Assembly: GCA_017959195.1 (NCBI GenBank)
Contig: JAGDBE010000039.1
Location: 1-19,795, forward strand
Direction: 5' to 3'
DNA length: 19,795 nucleotides
Origin: Clostridia bacterium
Lineage (GTDB): Bacteria; Bacillota; Clostridia; Oscillospirales; CAG-382
Shown: positions 1 to 7,441 of the stretch, one piece after another
Numbering within the stretch: position 1 is the first letter of the stretch
Layout of the letters: every line of letters begins with the position of its first letter
Notes under the pieces: model-generated
The model's database searches: none
Told to the model about the DNA's origin: nothing
What the model saw: the letters and a program-made list of their open reading frames with translations, nothing else
Position numbers and translations under genes: made by a program

Positions 1-1503
1 CTTGGGGACTCCCGAATTTACGCCGTACATGCTCATATGGTCGCCGTTATAGGTGCACCAGCCGAGCGCGATTTCGCTTAAATCGCCGGTACCGCAAACA
101 CGCGCGTTATTTTTATTTGCAACGTCCATCAGAATCTGCGTACGTTCCCTTGCCTGTGCGTTTTCGTAGGTTACGTCGTGAACGTCTGCGTCGTGTCCTA
201 TATCCTCAAAGTGTTTGAGGCAGGATTCCTTTATGCTTATCTCTCTTGTCTCGACTCCGAGCGCTTTCATGAGGTTCCATGCGTTATCGTGCGTTCTCGA
301 CGTGGTGCCGAAGCCCGGCATGGTAATTCCGAGCACGTTTTCGCTCTTTCTTCCGAGTTTTTCCATCGCCTTTACTGAAACAAGCAGCGCAAGCGTCGAG
401 TCAAGGCCTCCCGAAACGCCGACTATTGCCTTTTCGGAAGCAACGGACAGCCGCTTTTCAAGTCCCGCAACCTGCATATCGAATATTGCAAGGCAGCGTT
501 TTTTGAGTTCCTCTTTATCAGACGGAACGAACGGCATTTTCTTTATTTTTGCGAGCTTTCCGTCGGCGCGGAGCTTGGATTTATACGGATTTATGCCGTA
601 AAGTCTTACGTTTTGAACGTTCTTTTCGCAAAACAGTTTTTTTGCCTCTGCGGAAAAGTCCTTTTTCTTTAATTTATCCGCTTTTATCTTACCCAGATCG
701 ACGTCGGAAACAAGTATATAGTCTCCGTCGATAAAGTTTTCGTTTTCGGATACGATTTTGCCGTTTTCAGCGATAATGCTCTTTCCCGAGAACACCGCGT
801 CGGACGTGGATTCGGATTTTCCCGCCGAAACGCTTGCATAAACGTTTATTCCCTTTGAAGAAAGGCTCTTTGCCTCGTTTAACGCAAATTCCCGCTTTGC
901 AACGATTTCCTTGCTTGCGCAAATATTGAAAACAATCTGCGCTCCGCAAAGCGAAAGGTATGCTCCGGTGCTTACGGGTGCGCCGAGTGTATCCCCCGTT
1001 TCAACGGCAAATTTTGCGCCCTCTTTGCCTTCGAGCACGATATAAGGCGACACCGGGATTTTATACGACGGGTAAACGCCGATTTCTTCCGACATGATCT
1101 CGTCTTTTTCAAGTTCGTCGGGTGATGAAAACCATCTTTTTTCGCTTTCGGAAAGCAGCGTTTTGGGAACCAATGCGCAAATTCTTCCGCCGCAGAAGAC
1201 GCACGCGCAGTCAAACAGTCTGCCGTCAATTTCCAAGGGTGCGCCCGCGATGATTACGGCGTCAACTTCTTCCGAAAGAAGCGCAATTTTATTCAAAGAA
1301 AGCACCGTGTTTTCCAAAAGCGTTTTCTGGAAAAACAGGTCGTCACAGCAATATCCCGTAACGGAAAGCTCGGGAAAAACTATGAAATCCGCCTTTTTTT
1401 CGTTTGCTTCCTTTATTTTTTCAATTATTTTTTCGGTATTTTCCTTCACGCCGCCGACCGAAACTTCCGGCACTGCAAGCGCTATTCTTGCGTAATCAAA
1501 CAT
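1..1503 (-). CDS. nadE: NAD(+) synthetase, glutamine-hydrolysing type, C-terminus cut by window edge
   Basis: Makes NAD from nicotinic acid adenine dinucleotide, ATP and ammonia; long-form enzymes draw the ammonia from glutamine through an N-terminal nitrilase-like domain. The 501 visible codons are open from ATG 1503 to the window edge; the family is usually about 640 residues. The nitrilase domain (about 1-300) keeps the glutamate (E45 in FPELSVTGY) and lysine (K114 in VPKTLL), but the position of the family's nucleophilic cysteine (EICED) reads ETGDT at 168-172, so glycine 170 replaces it. The loop after K114 is also about four residues shorter than usual. The synthetase domain looks intact: PP-loop SGGLDS at 364-369 and GTGDLSEIALGW near the edge. 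An AAGGG-type ribosome site precedes the ATG. It lies 37 bases downstream of trmB, probably in the same operon. Identity is secure; glutamine use is doubtful. Confidence 0.95.
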   Translation of the reverse strand, partial: MFDYARIALAVPEVSVGGVKENTEKIIEKIKEANEKKADFIVFPELSVTGYCCDDLFFQKTLLENTVLSLNKIALLSEEVDAVIIAGAPLEIDGRLFDCACVFCGGRICALVPKTLLSESEKRWFSSPDELEKDEIMSEEIGVYPSYKIPVSPYIVLEGKEGAKFAVETGDTLGAPVSTGAYLSLCGAQIVFNICASKEIVAKREFALNEAKSLSSKGINVYASVSAGKSESTSDAVFSGKSIIAENGKIVSENENFIDGDYILVSDVDLGKIKADKLKKKDFSAEAKKLFCEKNVQNVRLYGINPYKSKLRADGKLAKIKKMPFVPSDKEELKKRCLAIFDMQVAGLEKRLSVASEKAIVGVSGGLDSTLALLVSVKAMEKLGRKSENVLGITMPGFGTTSRTHDNAWNLMKALGVETREISIKESCLKHFEDIGHDADVHDVTYENAQARERTQILMDVANKNNARVCGTGDLSEIALGWCTYNGDHMSMYGVNSGVPK

Positions 1504-1540
1504 CTTTCAACCCTTCCCTTTTCAAGCGTTATCCGTTATC

Positions 1541-2185
1541 TTATGCCTTTTTGACTTTTCCGACAAGTCTGTTTATCGAAAATCCCTTTGCGGAGAAATT
1601 ATCCTCGTATTCCGTATGTATATTATCCTTTTCGTATTCGGAATTATGTAAATCATAGCACACGTCGGACACCTCAATTTCCGCCTTTTCGAACTGTTCG
1701 AGCGAGAAATCGAAGAGCGGGCGGTTATCCGTCTTGAAGAATATTTTTCCGCCGTCTTTTATGATTTTTTTATAGATTTCAAGGAATGATATAAACGTAA
1801 GTCTTCTTTTTGCGTGTCTTTTTTTCGGCCACGGGTCTGAGAAATTAAGGTAAATTTCGTCAATCTCGTTTTCGTCGAAAATCTCGCACAGTCTCGACGC
1901 GTCGTCGCAGATAAAGTAGACGTTTTTAAGTTCGTCGTTCTTTACCTTCTCCATGGCAAGCACAATTACGTCCGGCACTTTTTCAAAGCCTATATACAGT
2001 TTTTCCGGATTTCTTTTTGCGTTTTCAAGTATAAATCTGCCTTTTCCGCAGCCGATTTCTATACTTATTTCCTTATTTTCCGCAAATTCCTTCCATTTGC
2101 CTTTATTGTTTTCGGGTTCCTTTATTAATATTTCGGAGCACGCTTCCATTCTCTTCGCTCCGTTTTTCTTTTTTCGCATCCGCAT
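1541..2185 (-). CDS. trmB: tRNA (guanine-N7-)-methyltransferase TrmB
   Basis: Methylates N7 of guanosine 46 in the variable loop of tRNAs using S-adenosylmethionine, as a cytosolic enzyme. The 214-residue product carries the SAM-binding motif EIGCGKGRF (42-50), the family signature DPWPKKRHAKRR (117-128) and a TEYE element near the C-terminus (191-194). The reading frame is open upstream to an ATG at 2266, but I chose ATG 2185. AAAGGAGT sits 9 bases before it, and MRMRKKK is a typical TrmB N-terminus, whereas the 27 extra residues look like translated leader. It is followed after 37 bases by nadE, so the two are probably cotranscribed. No convincing promoter was found in the 112-base divergent gap to the DUF378 gene. 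Confidence 0.96.
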   Translation of the reverse strand: MRMRKKKNGAKRMEACSEILIKEPENNKGKWKEFAENKEISIEIGCGKGRFILENAKRNPEKLYIGFEKVPDVIVLAMEKVKNDELKNVYFICDDASRLCEIFDENEIDEIYLNFSDPWPKKRHAKRRLTFISFLEIYKKIIKDGGKIFFKTDNRPLFDFSLEQFEKAEIEVSDVCYDLHNSEYEKDNIHTEYEDNFSAKGFSINRLVGKVKKA

Positions 2186-2244
2186 TGAGCGATACTCCTT
2201 TGAACGTATAAAAATTTTCTTTGTGCAAATAATACTTTCAGAAT

Positions 2245-2258
2245 GAGAAAGATTTCTC
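2245..2258. promoter_or_regulatory. Short dyad in divergent trmB / DUF378 intergenic region
   Basis: GAGAAA-GA-TTTCTC is a near-perfect 14-base palindrome midway between two divergent genes, where an operator could sit. No clear -35/-10 pair was found on either strand around it, so a regulatory role is only a guess. Confidence 0.2.
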
Positions 2259-2297
2259 TTTTTCATTTGTCATATCGTAATTAAGGAGATGAAATAA

Positions 2298-2516
2298 ATG
2301 CTTGACAGAACAGCCCTTATTCTTTCCATTATCGGAGCCATTAACTGGGGCAGCATCGGTCTTTTCCAGTTTGACCTCGTCGCCTGGCTCTTCGGCGGTC
2401 AGGACAACATCATAAGCAGAATTATTTACGTTATTGTCGGTCTTGCAGGTCTTTGGTGCATTTCACTCTTATTCAGAGAGAGAAGCGCAATTTCCGACGG
2501 AGAAGAACATTTATAA
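2298..2516 (+). CDS. DUF378 family small membrane protein
   Basis: A 72-residue protein with two hydrophobic helices (about 6-30 and 39-60) and a short charged C-terminal tail. It carries the DUF378 hallmarks: an N-terminal LDRTAL stretch, AINWG after the first half-helix and GLAGLW in the second. Members are widespread in Bacillota and their function is unknown. AAGGAGAT lies 8 bases before the ATG. It is a single-gene unit, divergent from trmB and convergent with dnaA, and is followed within 15 bases by a strong hairpin terminator. The only other plus-strand gene in the window is at the far right end. Family assignment is strong; no biochemical role can be read from the sequence. Confidence 0.9.
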   Translation: MLDRTALILSIIGAINWGSIGLFQFDLVAWLFGGQDNIISRIIYVIVGLAGLWCISLLFRERSAISDGEEHL

Positions 2517-2530
2517 TTCCGTGAAAATAC

Positions 2531-2562
2531 AGGAAAGCGGTTTCGCTTTCCTTTATTTTTTT
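2531..2562 (+). terminator. Rho-independent terminator of the DUF378 gene
   Basis: A nine-base-pair perfect stem (AGGAAAGCG / CGCTTTCCT, 2531-2539 and 2544-2552) with a four-base GTTT loop is followed by a T-rich run ending in seven Ts. It ends two bases before the dnaA stop codon. On the minus strand the same hairpin is followed only by GTATTTTCAC, so it may also terminate dnaA, less efficiently. Confidence 0.92.
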
Positions 2563-2563
2563 C

Positions 2564-4018
2564 TTAATCGCCTATCGAGCGCATATCTTTCACCATATCG
2601 TCTATCTGCGCTTCGAAGCTGGAATCCTTATCCATCATTTCCTTTATTTTCTTTACCGCGGAAACGACGGTTGAATGGTCTCTGTTGAAGACCTTTCCGA
2701 CGTTCTCGTACGACATGTCGGTAAGCTCCCTCAAAAGATAAATCGACACCTGTCTTGCCATCGCAATTTCGTTGGTCTTTCTCTTGCCGACAATCTCTTC
2801 CGGCGCTATTCCCGTTTTCTGCGACACGTAGGTTATGATTTTATCGGGGGTTATTGCGGCGGCTTTTGCCGTCAGAATATCGTTTACCGCCGTCTTTGCG
2901 TGTTCCATGCAGATATCTGCGTTCTGTATGTATGCAAGCGCCCTCATCTTCTTGAGCGCTCCCTCTATCTGTCTTATGTTATCCTTTATATTTTCGCCGA
3001 GGTACATAAGCACGTCGTTGGGGATATTCATTCCGAACGCCTGCGCTTTGCGCTTGAATATCGCAACTCTGAGTTCCAGGTCCGGCGGCTGGATATCGAC
3101 GATAATTCCGTGCTCAAATCGCGAGCGAAGTCTTTCCGCGAGCGACTTTATGTCCTTGGGAAGTCGGTCCGACGTGAGTATAATCTGCTTTCCCGATTCG
3201 AAAAGCGCCTCGTAGGTATGGAAAAATTCCTCCTGAATAGCTTCTTTTCCCGCAATAAACTGTATATCGTCGAGCAGCAGCACGTCTGCGTTTCTGTATT
3301 TTTCTCTGAACATTATCGAGGTCTTATTGGCGAGCGCTTCTATAAGTTCATTCGTGAAATCCTCGCCCTTTACGTAGATTATCGTGAATTCCGGGTGTCT
3401 TGTCGCAATTTCCCTCGTTATCGCGTACAAAAGGTGGGTTTTTCCGAGTCCCGGAGAGCCGTACAGGAACAGCGGGTTTGCTACCGTCGCCGGTCTTTCC
3501 GCTACGGAATATGCCATATTATACGCTATATCGTTTGAGCGTCCGACAACGAAATTATCGAAGGTATATTCGGGGGAATAATTCGGAAGCGAGCGCGAAA
3601 CGAATATCTTTGACGACATTTTTTTGCTCTCTTCCTCGTCGTAAACGCGCACGAAATCGGGATTGTTGACGGTCTGGTCTTCGGCTTCGAGTTTTTCGGC
3701 TACCTCTTTCAACTGTTCGGTTTCTTTTTTCTTTTCCATTTCTTTTATCTGCGCGTCGAAAGAATTACCCTCCGACGAAATTATCACCACGTTTACGTCA
3801 AAACCGAGTATGTCCTTAAGGTCTTCTTTCAAAAAATCAATATACTTTGATTCGATAATGCTCTTTTTTAAATCGTTATCGGTACTGAAATACGCTGTGT
3901 CGGGAGTGAGTCTTTCAAGCGACAGATTATCAAACCAGAGTTTTATTGCCATATCCGTCAAATCGTGCTCTTTTTCAAGCTTTTCGACTACTATTCTGCA
4001 AATATCCTTTTCGTTCAT
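2564..4018 (-). CDS. dnaA: Chromosomal replication initiator protein DnaA
   Basis: AAA+ ATPase that binds DnaA boxes at oriC, melts the origin and loads the replicative helicase. The 484 residues show all four domains. Domain I spans about 1-85. A charged linker with KEMEKKKE-type sequence covers about 90-140. The AAA+ core has Walker A GSPGLGKT (187-194), Walker B VLLLDD (to 251), a TSDRLP sensor element and an RSRFEHG arginine-finger region (298-304). Domain IV ends with the DNA-binding signature FNRDHSTV (444-451). The ATG at 4018 is preceded by AAGGAAG, 7 bases away, and by its own promoter. Length is somewhat above the usual 440-460, mainly because of the linker. The gene is monocistronic here: dnaN, recF, rpmH and rnpA are not adjacent, and no TTATCCACA-like boxes were seen in its leader. 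Confidence 0.98.
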   Translation of the reverse strand: MNEKDICRIVVEKLEKEHDLTDMAIKLWFDNLSLERLTPDTAYFSTDNDLKKSIIESKYIDFLKEDLKDILGFDVNVVIISSEGNSFDAQIKEMEKKKETEQLKEVAEKLEAEDQTVNNPDFVRVYDEEESKKMSSKIFVSRSLPNYSPEYTFDNFVVGRSNDIAYNMAYSVAERPATVANPLFLYGSPGLGKTHLLYAITREIATRHPEFTIIYVKGEDFTNELIEALANKTSIMFREKYRNADVLLLDDIQFIAGKEAIQEEFFHTYEALFESGKQIILTSDRLPKDIKSLAERLRSRFEHGIIVDIQPPDLELRVAIFKRKAQAFGMNIPNDVLMYLGENIKDNIRQIEGALKKMRALAYIQNADICMEHAKTAVNDILTAKAAAITPDKIITYVSQKTGIAPEEIVGKRKTNEIAMARQVSIYLLRELTDMSYENVGKVFNRDHSTVVSAVKKIKEMMDKDSSFEAQIDDMVKDMRSIGD

Positions 4019-4042
4019 TTCTGCACTTCCTTCGGCTTTAAT

Positions 4043-4068
4043 GCGCGTTTTTATTCGCTAAAACGCAC
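4043..4068 (-). promoter_or_regulatory. Imperfect hairpin in the dnaA 5' leader
   Basis: Inverted arms 4043-4051 and 4060-4068 (GCGCGTTTT / AAAACGCAC on the plus strand) pair with one mismatch around an eight-base loop. They lie between the predicted -10 box and the ribosome site of dnaA. This could be a leader structure or a protein-binding dyad; nothing further identifies it. Confidence 0.3.
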
Positions 4069-4082
4069 TTTCAGTTCATTTT

Positions 4083-4112
4083 ATTTTATCACACTCTTAC
4101 AGTCTGTGTCAA
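4083..4112 (-). promoter_or_regulatory. Predicted sigma-A-type promoter of dnaA
   Basis: On the minus strand a perfect -35 TTGACA (4107-4112) is followed by an 18-base spacer and the -10 box TAAAAT (4083-4088). The start of dnaA is about 65 bases downstream. It lies just past the terminator of the lipoprotein gene, making dnaA independent of its neighbour. Confidence 0.75.
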
Positions 4113-4120
4113 TTATTTTC

Positions 4121-4154
4121 TAAAGAACAAAGGACTGCCTTGCGGCAGTCCTTT
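4121..4154 (-). terminator. Rho-independent terminator of the solute-binding lipoprotein gene
   Basis: A perfect 11-base-pair stem (AAAGGACTGCC / GGCAGTCCTTT, 4129-4139 and 4144-4154) with a four-base loop is followed on the minus strand by TTTGTTCTTTA. It begins 16 bases past the stop codon. Confidence 0.9.
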
Positions 4155-4170
4155 AATTACGATATTTTAT

Positions 4171-6039
4171 TTACTGCGCGGACTCTCCGTCTTCTTCCGG
4201 TGCTTCTGATTCTCCGCCGGCTTCCGCTTCTTCTCCGGCTGCTTCTTCAGCGCCCTCTCCGGAGTTTTCAGCGCCGTCGGTTCCTTCTGCGGCACCTTCT
4301 GCACCCTCTTCGCCTTCGGCACCTTCAGCTGCCGCTGCTGCCGCTTCAGCTTCCGCTATTTCTCTTTCCATTTCGGCAAGTTCTTCTTTGGAAAGATACT
4401 TTTCGTCATATCTCTTTACTTCGTCCGTGCTCTTATAGAATTTCGTATTATTCTTTGCCGCGTCTTCCATCTGCTTGCACACGTTTCCGAAAACGCCCTG
4501 GAGCGCCGTTCCGTCGGAATTCCACGTGCAGCCGAGTGCGTTGAGTTCTTTGTTCGCAATATTGAATGCGTCGTCAATCGACATCTCTCCGCTCTCAATT
4601 AAGCTTATCGCTTTCTTGGAAATCATTTCAACGCATCTGTAAACCGATTCGTCCGACGCGTTGGAGAAAGTTACTTCAAATCCGAAGAATGCGCTGGGAG
4701 CAACCGAAATATTGGTTATCTTCGCATCTTCAATGTAGCCCTGTTCGCCTTCGAGTGAATGTTTTACGTAAACGTTTCCGGTGAGGAAGTTATCCATTTT
4801 ATAGGTATCATCTTCGCTTACGCTTATGGGAACCACAACGTCGTCTTCAAGTCTGTAATGCTCGCCTCTTATACCGTACTGAAGCATATCGGCAAGTTCC
4901 CAGTCGGTGTTGAAGAGTTCGACGAGTTTTGCCGCTTTTGCGGAGTTGAGGGAATATGCGCTTACGCACATTGCCGACTTGAACGCCTCTCTTGCGCTGA
5001 CTCTCGGCAGGTCGTACAGATACGCCTGATATTTTACTCCGTCTTCTTCCCATTCTTTATCGAGAAGTCTGTCGGAATAAACAAGTTCAATTGCGTATTT
5101 TGCGTCCGTTACGCCGTCTGCCGCCGCAACGTATCCGCTTTCTTCATAGGATTTAACCGCCTTTAAGAATTTTATGTATTTCGTATTGTTTAAGAACATC
5201 GGCGTGGTGCTCTGCGAAATCGAAATGAGGTCTGACGTCGTGTAAAGCAGGTTATCGTAGGTCTCAACGCCTCCCGCAAGTTCAGGCAGGTCGTTTATCG
5301 GATAATAATCCGGTTCGTTCTGCTTTATGAGTTCCAGATAGCCGCCCATTTTTTCGATATCTCTCAGGTCATGAACGGTATAGTCGTATTTATCGAGGAG
5401 TTCCTTATTGAATACGAGGAATTCGTATCTTCCGTCCATCGCGAAGTTTGTGGGAACGCCGTAAACCTTTTTGTCAACGGTCGCCGCCGCCATAATGGTC
5501 GGGTGGATATACTTCGTAAGCACTTTTCTGTCGTACGTTACGTCGATTGCGGAAAGTCTGCCTTCTCTCGCCATCTTCAAGAACTTATCGTAATCGTCTA
5601 CAACGAATATATCGAGCTGAGGTCTCAAGAGGTCGACGTCTTTGAGTTCGAACGCGTAGTCAATCGCTTCGTTGAAGGTCATTTTCGCGATATTTCTGTA
5701 ATCTTCGGCAGAGCTGATCGGGGGTTTGCCGTCTTCGATATATTTTACCGCCTCTTTTTCAGCCGCGTACAGCGCGTCCCAATACTCGTCGGCCGTATAG
5801 TAATTTATTTTTACAAGCATTTTATACTGCGGTACGGTTATCTCGTTGATAGCCATCTGTACGCGCTTTGCCGCTTCCTTGCTCGTTTCCTTTTCGGTAA
5901 TTACGAACATATTCAGCGTAACAATGCCGCTCGTTTCGTTTTCGTCATTGTTGCTGCCGTCGTCACAGCCCGACAACATAAGCGCCGACAATATCATTGC
6001 CGAAGCAAGTATTAAACTCAAAATCTTTTTGATTTTCAT
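4171..6039 (-). CDS. Extracellular solute-binding lipoprotein (ABC transporter type) with acidic C-terminal tail
   Basis: Predicted substrate-binding protein of an ABC importer, anchored outside the membrane by a lipidated cysteine. The 622 residues begin with a lipoprotein signal (KIKK, hydrophobic stretch, lipobox LSGC with C25). The periplasmic-binding-like body includes a DIFVVDDY strand, the YGVPTNF segment and FNKELLDKY, a pattern usual in family 1 binding proteins. Residues 556-622 form a disordered tail made almost only of Glu, Ala and Gly. AGGAGG lies 11 bases before the ATG, and the gene has its own promoter and terminator. No permease or ATPase gene is nearby, so the substrate cannot be inferred and the partner must be encoded elsewhere. 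At 622 residues it is longer than common sugar-binding proteins, even without the tail. Confidence 0.85.
   Translation of the reverse strand: MKIKKILSLILASAMILSALMLSGCDDGSNNDENETSGIVTLNMFVITEKETSKEAAKRVQMAINEITVPQYKMLVKINYYTADEYWDALYAAEKEAVKYIEDGKPPISSAEDYRNIAKMTFNEAIDYAFELKDVDLLRPQLDIFVVDDYDKFLKMAREGRLSAIDVTYDRKVLTKYIHPTIMAAATVDKKVYGVPTNFAMDGRYEFLVFNKELLDKYDYTVHDLRDIEKMGGYLELIKQNEPDYYPINDLPELAGGVETYDNLLYTTSDLISISQSTTPMFLNNTKYIKFLKAVKSYEESGYVAAADGVTDAKYAIELVYSDRLLDKEWEEDGVKYQAYLYDLPRVSAREAFKSAMCVSAYSLNSAKAAKLVELFNTDWELADMLQYGIRGEHYRLEDDVVVPISVSEDDTYKMDNFLTGNVYVKHSLEGEQGYIEDAKITNISVAPSAFFGFEVTFSNASDESVYRCVEMISKKAISLIESGEMSIDDAFNIANKELNALGCTWNSDGTALQGVFGNVCKQMEDAAKNNTKFYKSTDEVKRYDEKYLSKEELAEMEREIAEAEAAAAAAEGAEGEEGAEGAAEGTDGAENSGEGAEEAAGEEAEAGGESEAPEEDGESAQ
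4174..4374 (-). repeat. Low-complexity Glu/Ala/Gly tail coding region
   Basis: This encodes residues 556-622 of the lipoprotein. The segment opens with an alanine run, then reiterates short units such as EGAEGEE and GAEEAAGEE without an exact period. The DNA is correspondingly rich in imperfect GCTTC / TTCTGC-like repeats on the plus strand. It is strongly acidic with no predicted globular character. Such a tract may vary in length between strains. Confidence 0.75.
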
Positions 6040-6105
6040 CTGCCGAGGTTCCTCCTGATATTAAAATACGCTCAAGTATAATATATATAATCATTCATAA
6101 TAGAT

Positions 6106-6134
6106 ATTTTACACCAAACGCGCCCCTATGTCAA
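6106..6134 (-). promoter_or_regulatory. Predicted promoter of the solute-binding lipoprotein gene
   Basis: On the minus strand a perfect -35 TTGACA (6129-6134) is separated by exactly 17 bases from the -10 box TAAAAT (6106-6111). The remaining 5' leader is very A/T rich and ends in the AGGAGG ribosome site. The strong promoter and strong ribosome site suggest high expression. Confidence 0.8.
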
Positions 6135-6185
6135 GATAAATGACAAATTTTTCGGCGGTTTATCGCAAAAAAATCGGGCTTTTTG

Positions 6186-7415
6186 TCAAAATGAGAAAAA
6201 CAGCGGGAGTCCGTCTTTATATTTTACGGCGCATTCGCCCTTTATAAGCGGTTTCATATAGTTTAAGCATTTTTCGTTTACATTTTTGCCGTCTTTTGAG
6301 ATAAAGTCGGCGGGAATGCTCTTTACGAGGTTTGCCGCTTTGGAAATGTCGACGTCGGTTATGCTTATCTTATATTCAGGCGAATTTTCGTCCCTTAAGA
6401 ACGCCATCATTCTGCCGCTTTTGCCTTCCGCCGCGGCTTTTGCCGCCGCTCTGCCTATCGTTATTGACTCGTCTATATCCGTTTTCGACGCGATATGCGC
6501 GGAGCATCTCTGCATGAGGTTGAGTTCAATCGACCTGCACTTGCAGCCGATCTTTTCGCGCACGAGGTTTTCCAAATATTTACCCGTACCCGAAAGATAC
6601 GCGTGTCCGAAGGTATCGACAGCGCCGCTCATTGCGGCTTTCGCGGCGTATTCGCCGTCCTTGTTCTTTATGCCTTCCGAAACCGCGACTATTACGTACG
6701 GCTTTTTTGCGTCGGAAAGTTTATTATTTACGTCTTTTATGAACTCTTCCGAGTCAAACGGAACTTCCGGGAGATATATGAGGTCGGCGCCCATGCCGGT
6801 GAGCTCCTTTGCAAGAGCCGCCGACGCTGTAAGCCAGCCTGCGTCTCTGCCCATTATTTCGATAATGGTTACCGCCTTCTGCGTATAAACCGCGCAGTCC
6901 CTTGCCACTTCCGCAACCGTGCATGCGATATACTTTGCGGCGGAGCCGAAGCCCGGCGTATGGTCGGTTACGCACAGGTCGTTGTCTATCGTTTTGGGAA
7001 CGCCGATGAATTTTACGTCAACGTCCGCTTTTTTCTCGGCGCGGTATTTTTCAAGCTTTGCGACGGCGTCCATACTGTCGTTGACGCCGATATAGAAAAA
7101 GTATCCTATATTATGCTTTTCGATTACTTCAAATATCTTTTCAAACTGCGCTTCCTCCTTGATTTTGAGGCGGCAGGAGCCGAGCGCCGCCGCAGGCGTC
7201 AGCGAAAGTTTTTCAAAATTGCTCTTATCGGAAAAAATCTCTTTGAGGTCTATAAAATCCTCTCTCAAAAAGCCTTCCACTCCGTTTTTCATTCCGTACA
7301 CGGCGTCGATGGACGTTATATCCATACAGCCCTCGATTACGCCCGCGAGCGTTGCGTTTATCGCGCTTGTGGGGCCTCCCGACTGTCCTATTACGGCGTT
7401 TTTCTTTAAAGACAT
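6186..7415 (-). CDS. pfp: 6-phosphofructokinase, PPi-dependent type
   Basis: Phosphorylates fructose 6-phosphate to fructose 1,6-bisphosphate, predicted to use pyrophosphate reversibly instead of ATP. The 409 residues show GQSGGPT (10-16), PKTIDND (140-146) with the lysine that marks PPi-type enzymes, and MGRDAGW (188-194). The phosphate-donor loop, usually GGDDS or GGNDS, reads GVNDS (110-114): the aspartate typical of PPi enzymes is present, but the second glycine is valine. I chose ATG 7415; an in-frame TTG at 7436 would add seven residues, but it overlaps the GAAAGGAAG ribosome site that serves the ATG. The gene follows mreD by 26 bases and ends the mfd-foldase-mreD-pfp run. Family identity is firm; donor specificity is inferred from motif residues. 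Confidence 0.92.
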   Translation of the reverse strand: MSLKKNAVIGQSGGPTSAINATLAGVIEGCMDITSIDAVYGMKNGVEGFLREDFIDLKEIFSDKSNFEKLSLTPAAALGSCRLKIKEEAQFEKIFEVIEKHNIGYFFYIGVNDSMDAVAKLEKYRAEKKADVDVKFIGVPKTIDNDLCVTDHTPGFGSAAKYIACTVAEVARDCAVYTQKAVTIIEIMGRDAGWLTASAALAKELTGMGADLIYLPEVPFDSEEFIKDVNNKLSDAKKPYVIVAVSEGIKNKDGEYAAKAAMSGAVDTFGHAYLSGTGKYLENLVREKIGCKCRSIELNLMQRCSAHIASKTDIDESITIGRAAAKAAAEGKSGRMMAFLRDENSPEYKISITDVDISKAANLVKSIPADFISKDGKNVNEKCLNYMKPLIKGECAVKYKDGLPLFFSF

Positions 7416-7441
7416 AACCTTTTTGCTTCCTTTCAAGTGTA

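Noticed and set aside
2186..2266. 27-residue N-terminal extension of TrmB from ATG 2266
   Set aside because: No ribosome site precedes it, and the internal ATG at 2185 has AAAGGAGT and the family-typical start.
2675..3538. Long plus-strand reading frame opposite dnaA
   Set aside because: It is fully antisense to dnaA, whose complete set of AAA+ and DNA-binding motifs is in the other frame. The plus-strand product has no recognisable domain.
4019..4170. Possible oriC upstream of dnaA
   Set aside because: The interval is only about 150 bases. It contains a promoter, a hairpin and a terminator, but no TTATCCACA-like boxes or A/T-rich unwinding tract; TTATCACAC near 4086 does not match a DnaA box well.
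6140..6185. Possible terminator after pfp
   Set aside because: Only an A-run/T-run pair and a distant GACAAA / TTTGTC match are present; no stable G/C-rich stem with a T tract could be drawn.
7416..7436. TTG start for the phosphofructokinase
   Set aside because: The TTG overlaps the GAAAGGAAG ribosome site used by the ATG at 7415.
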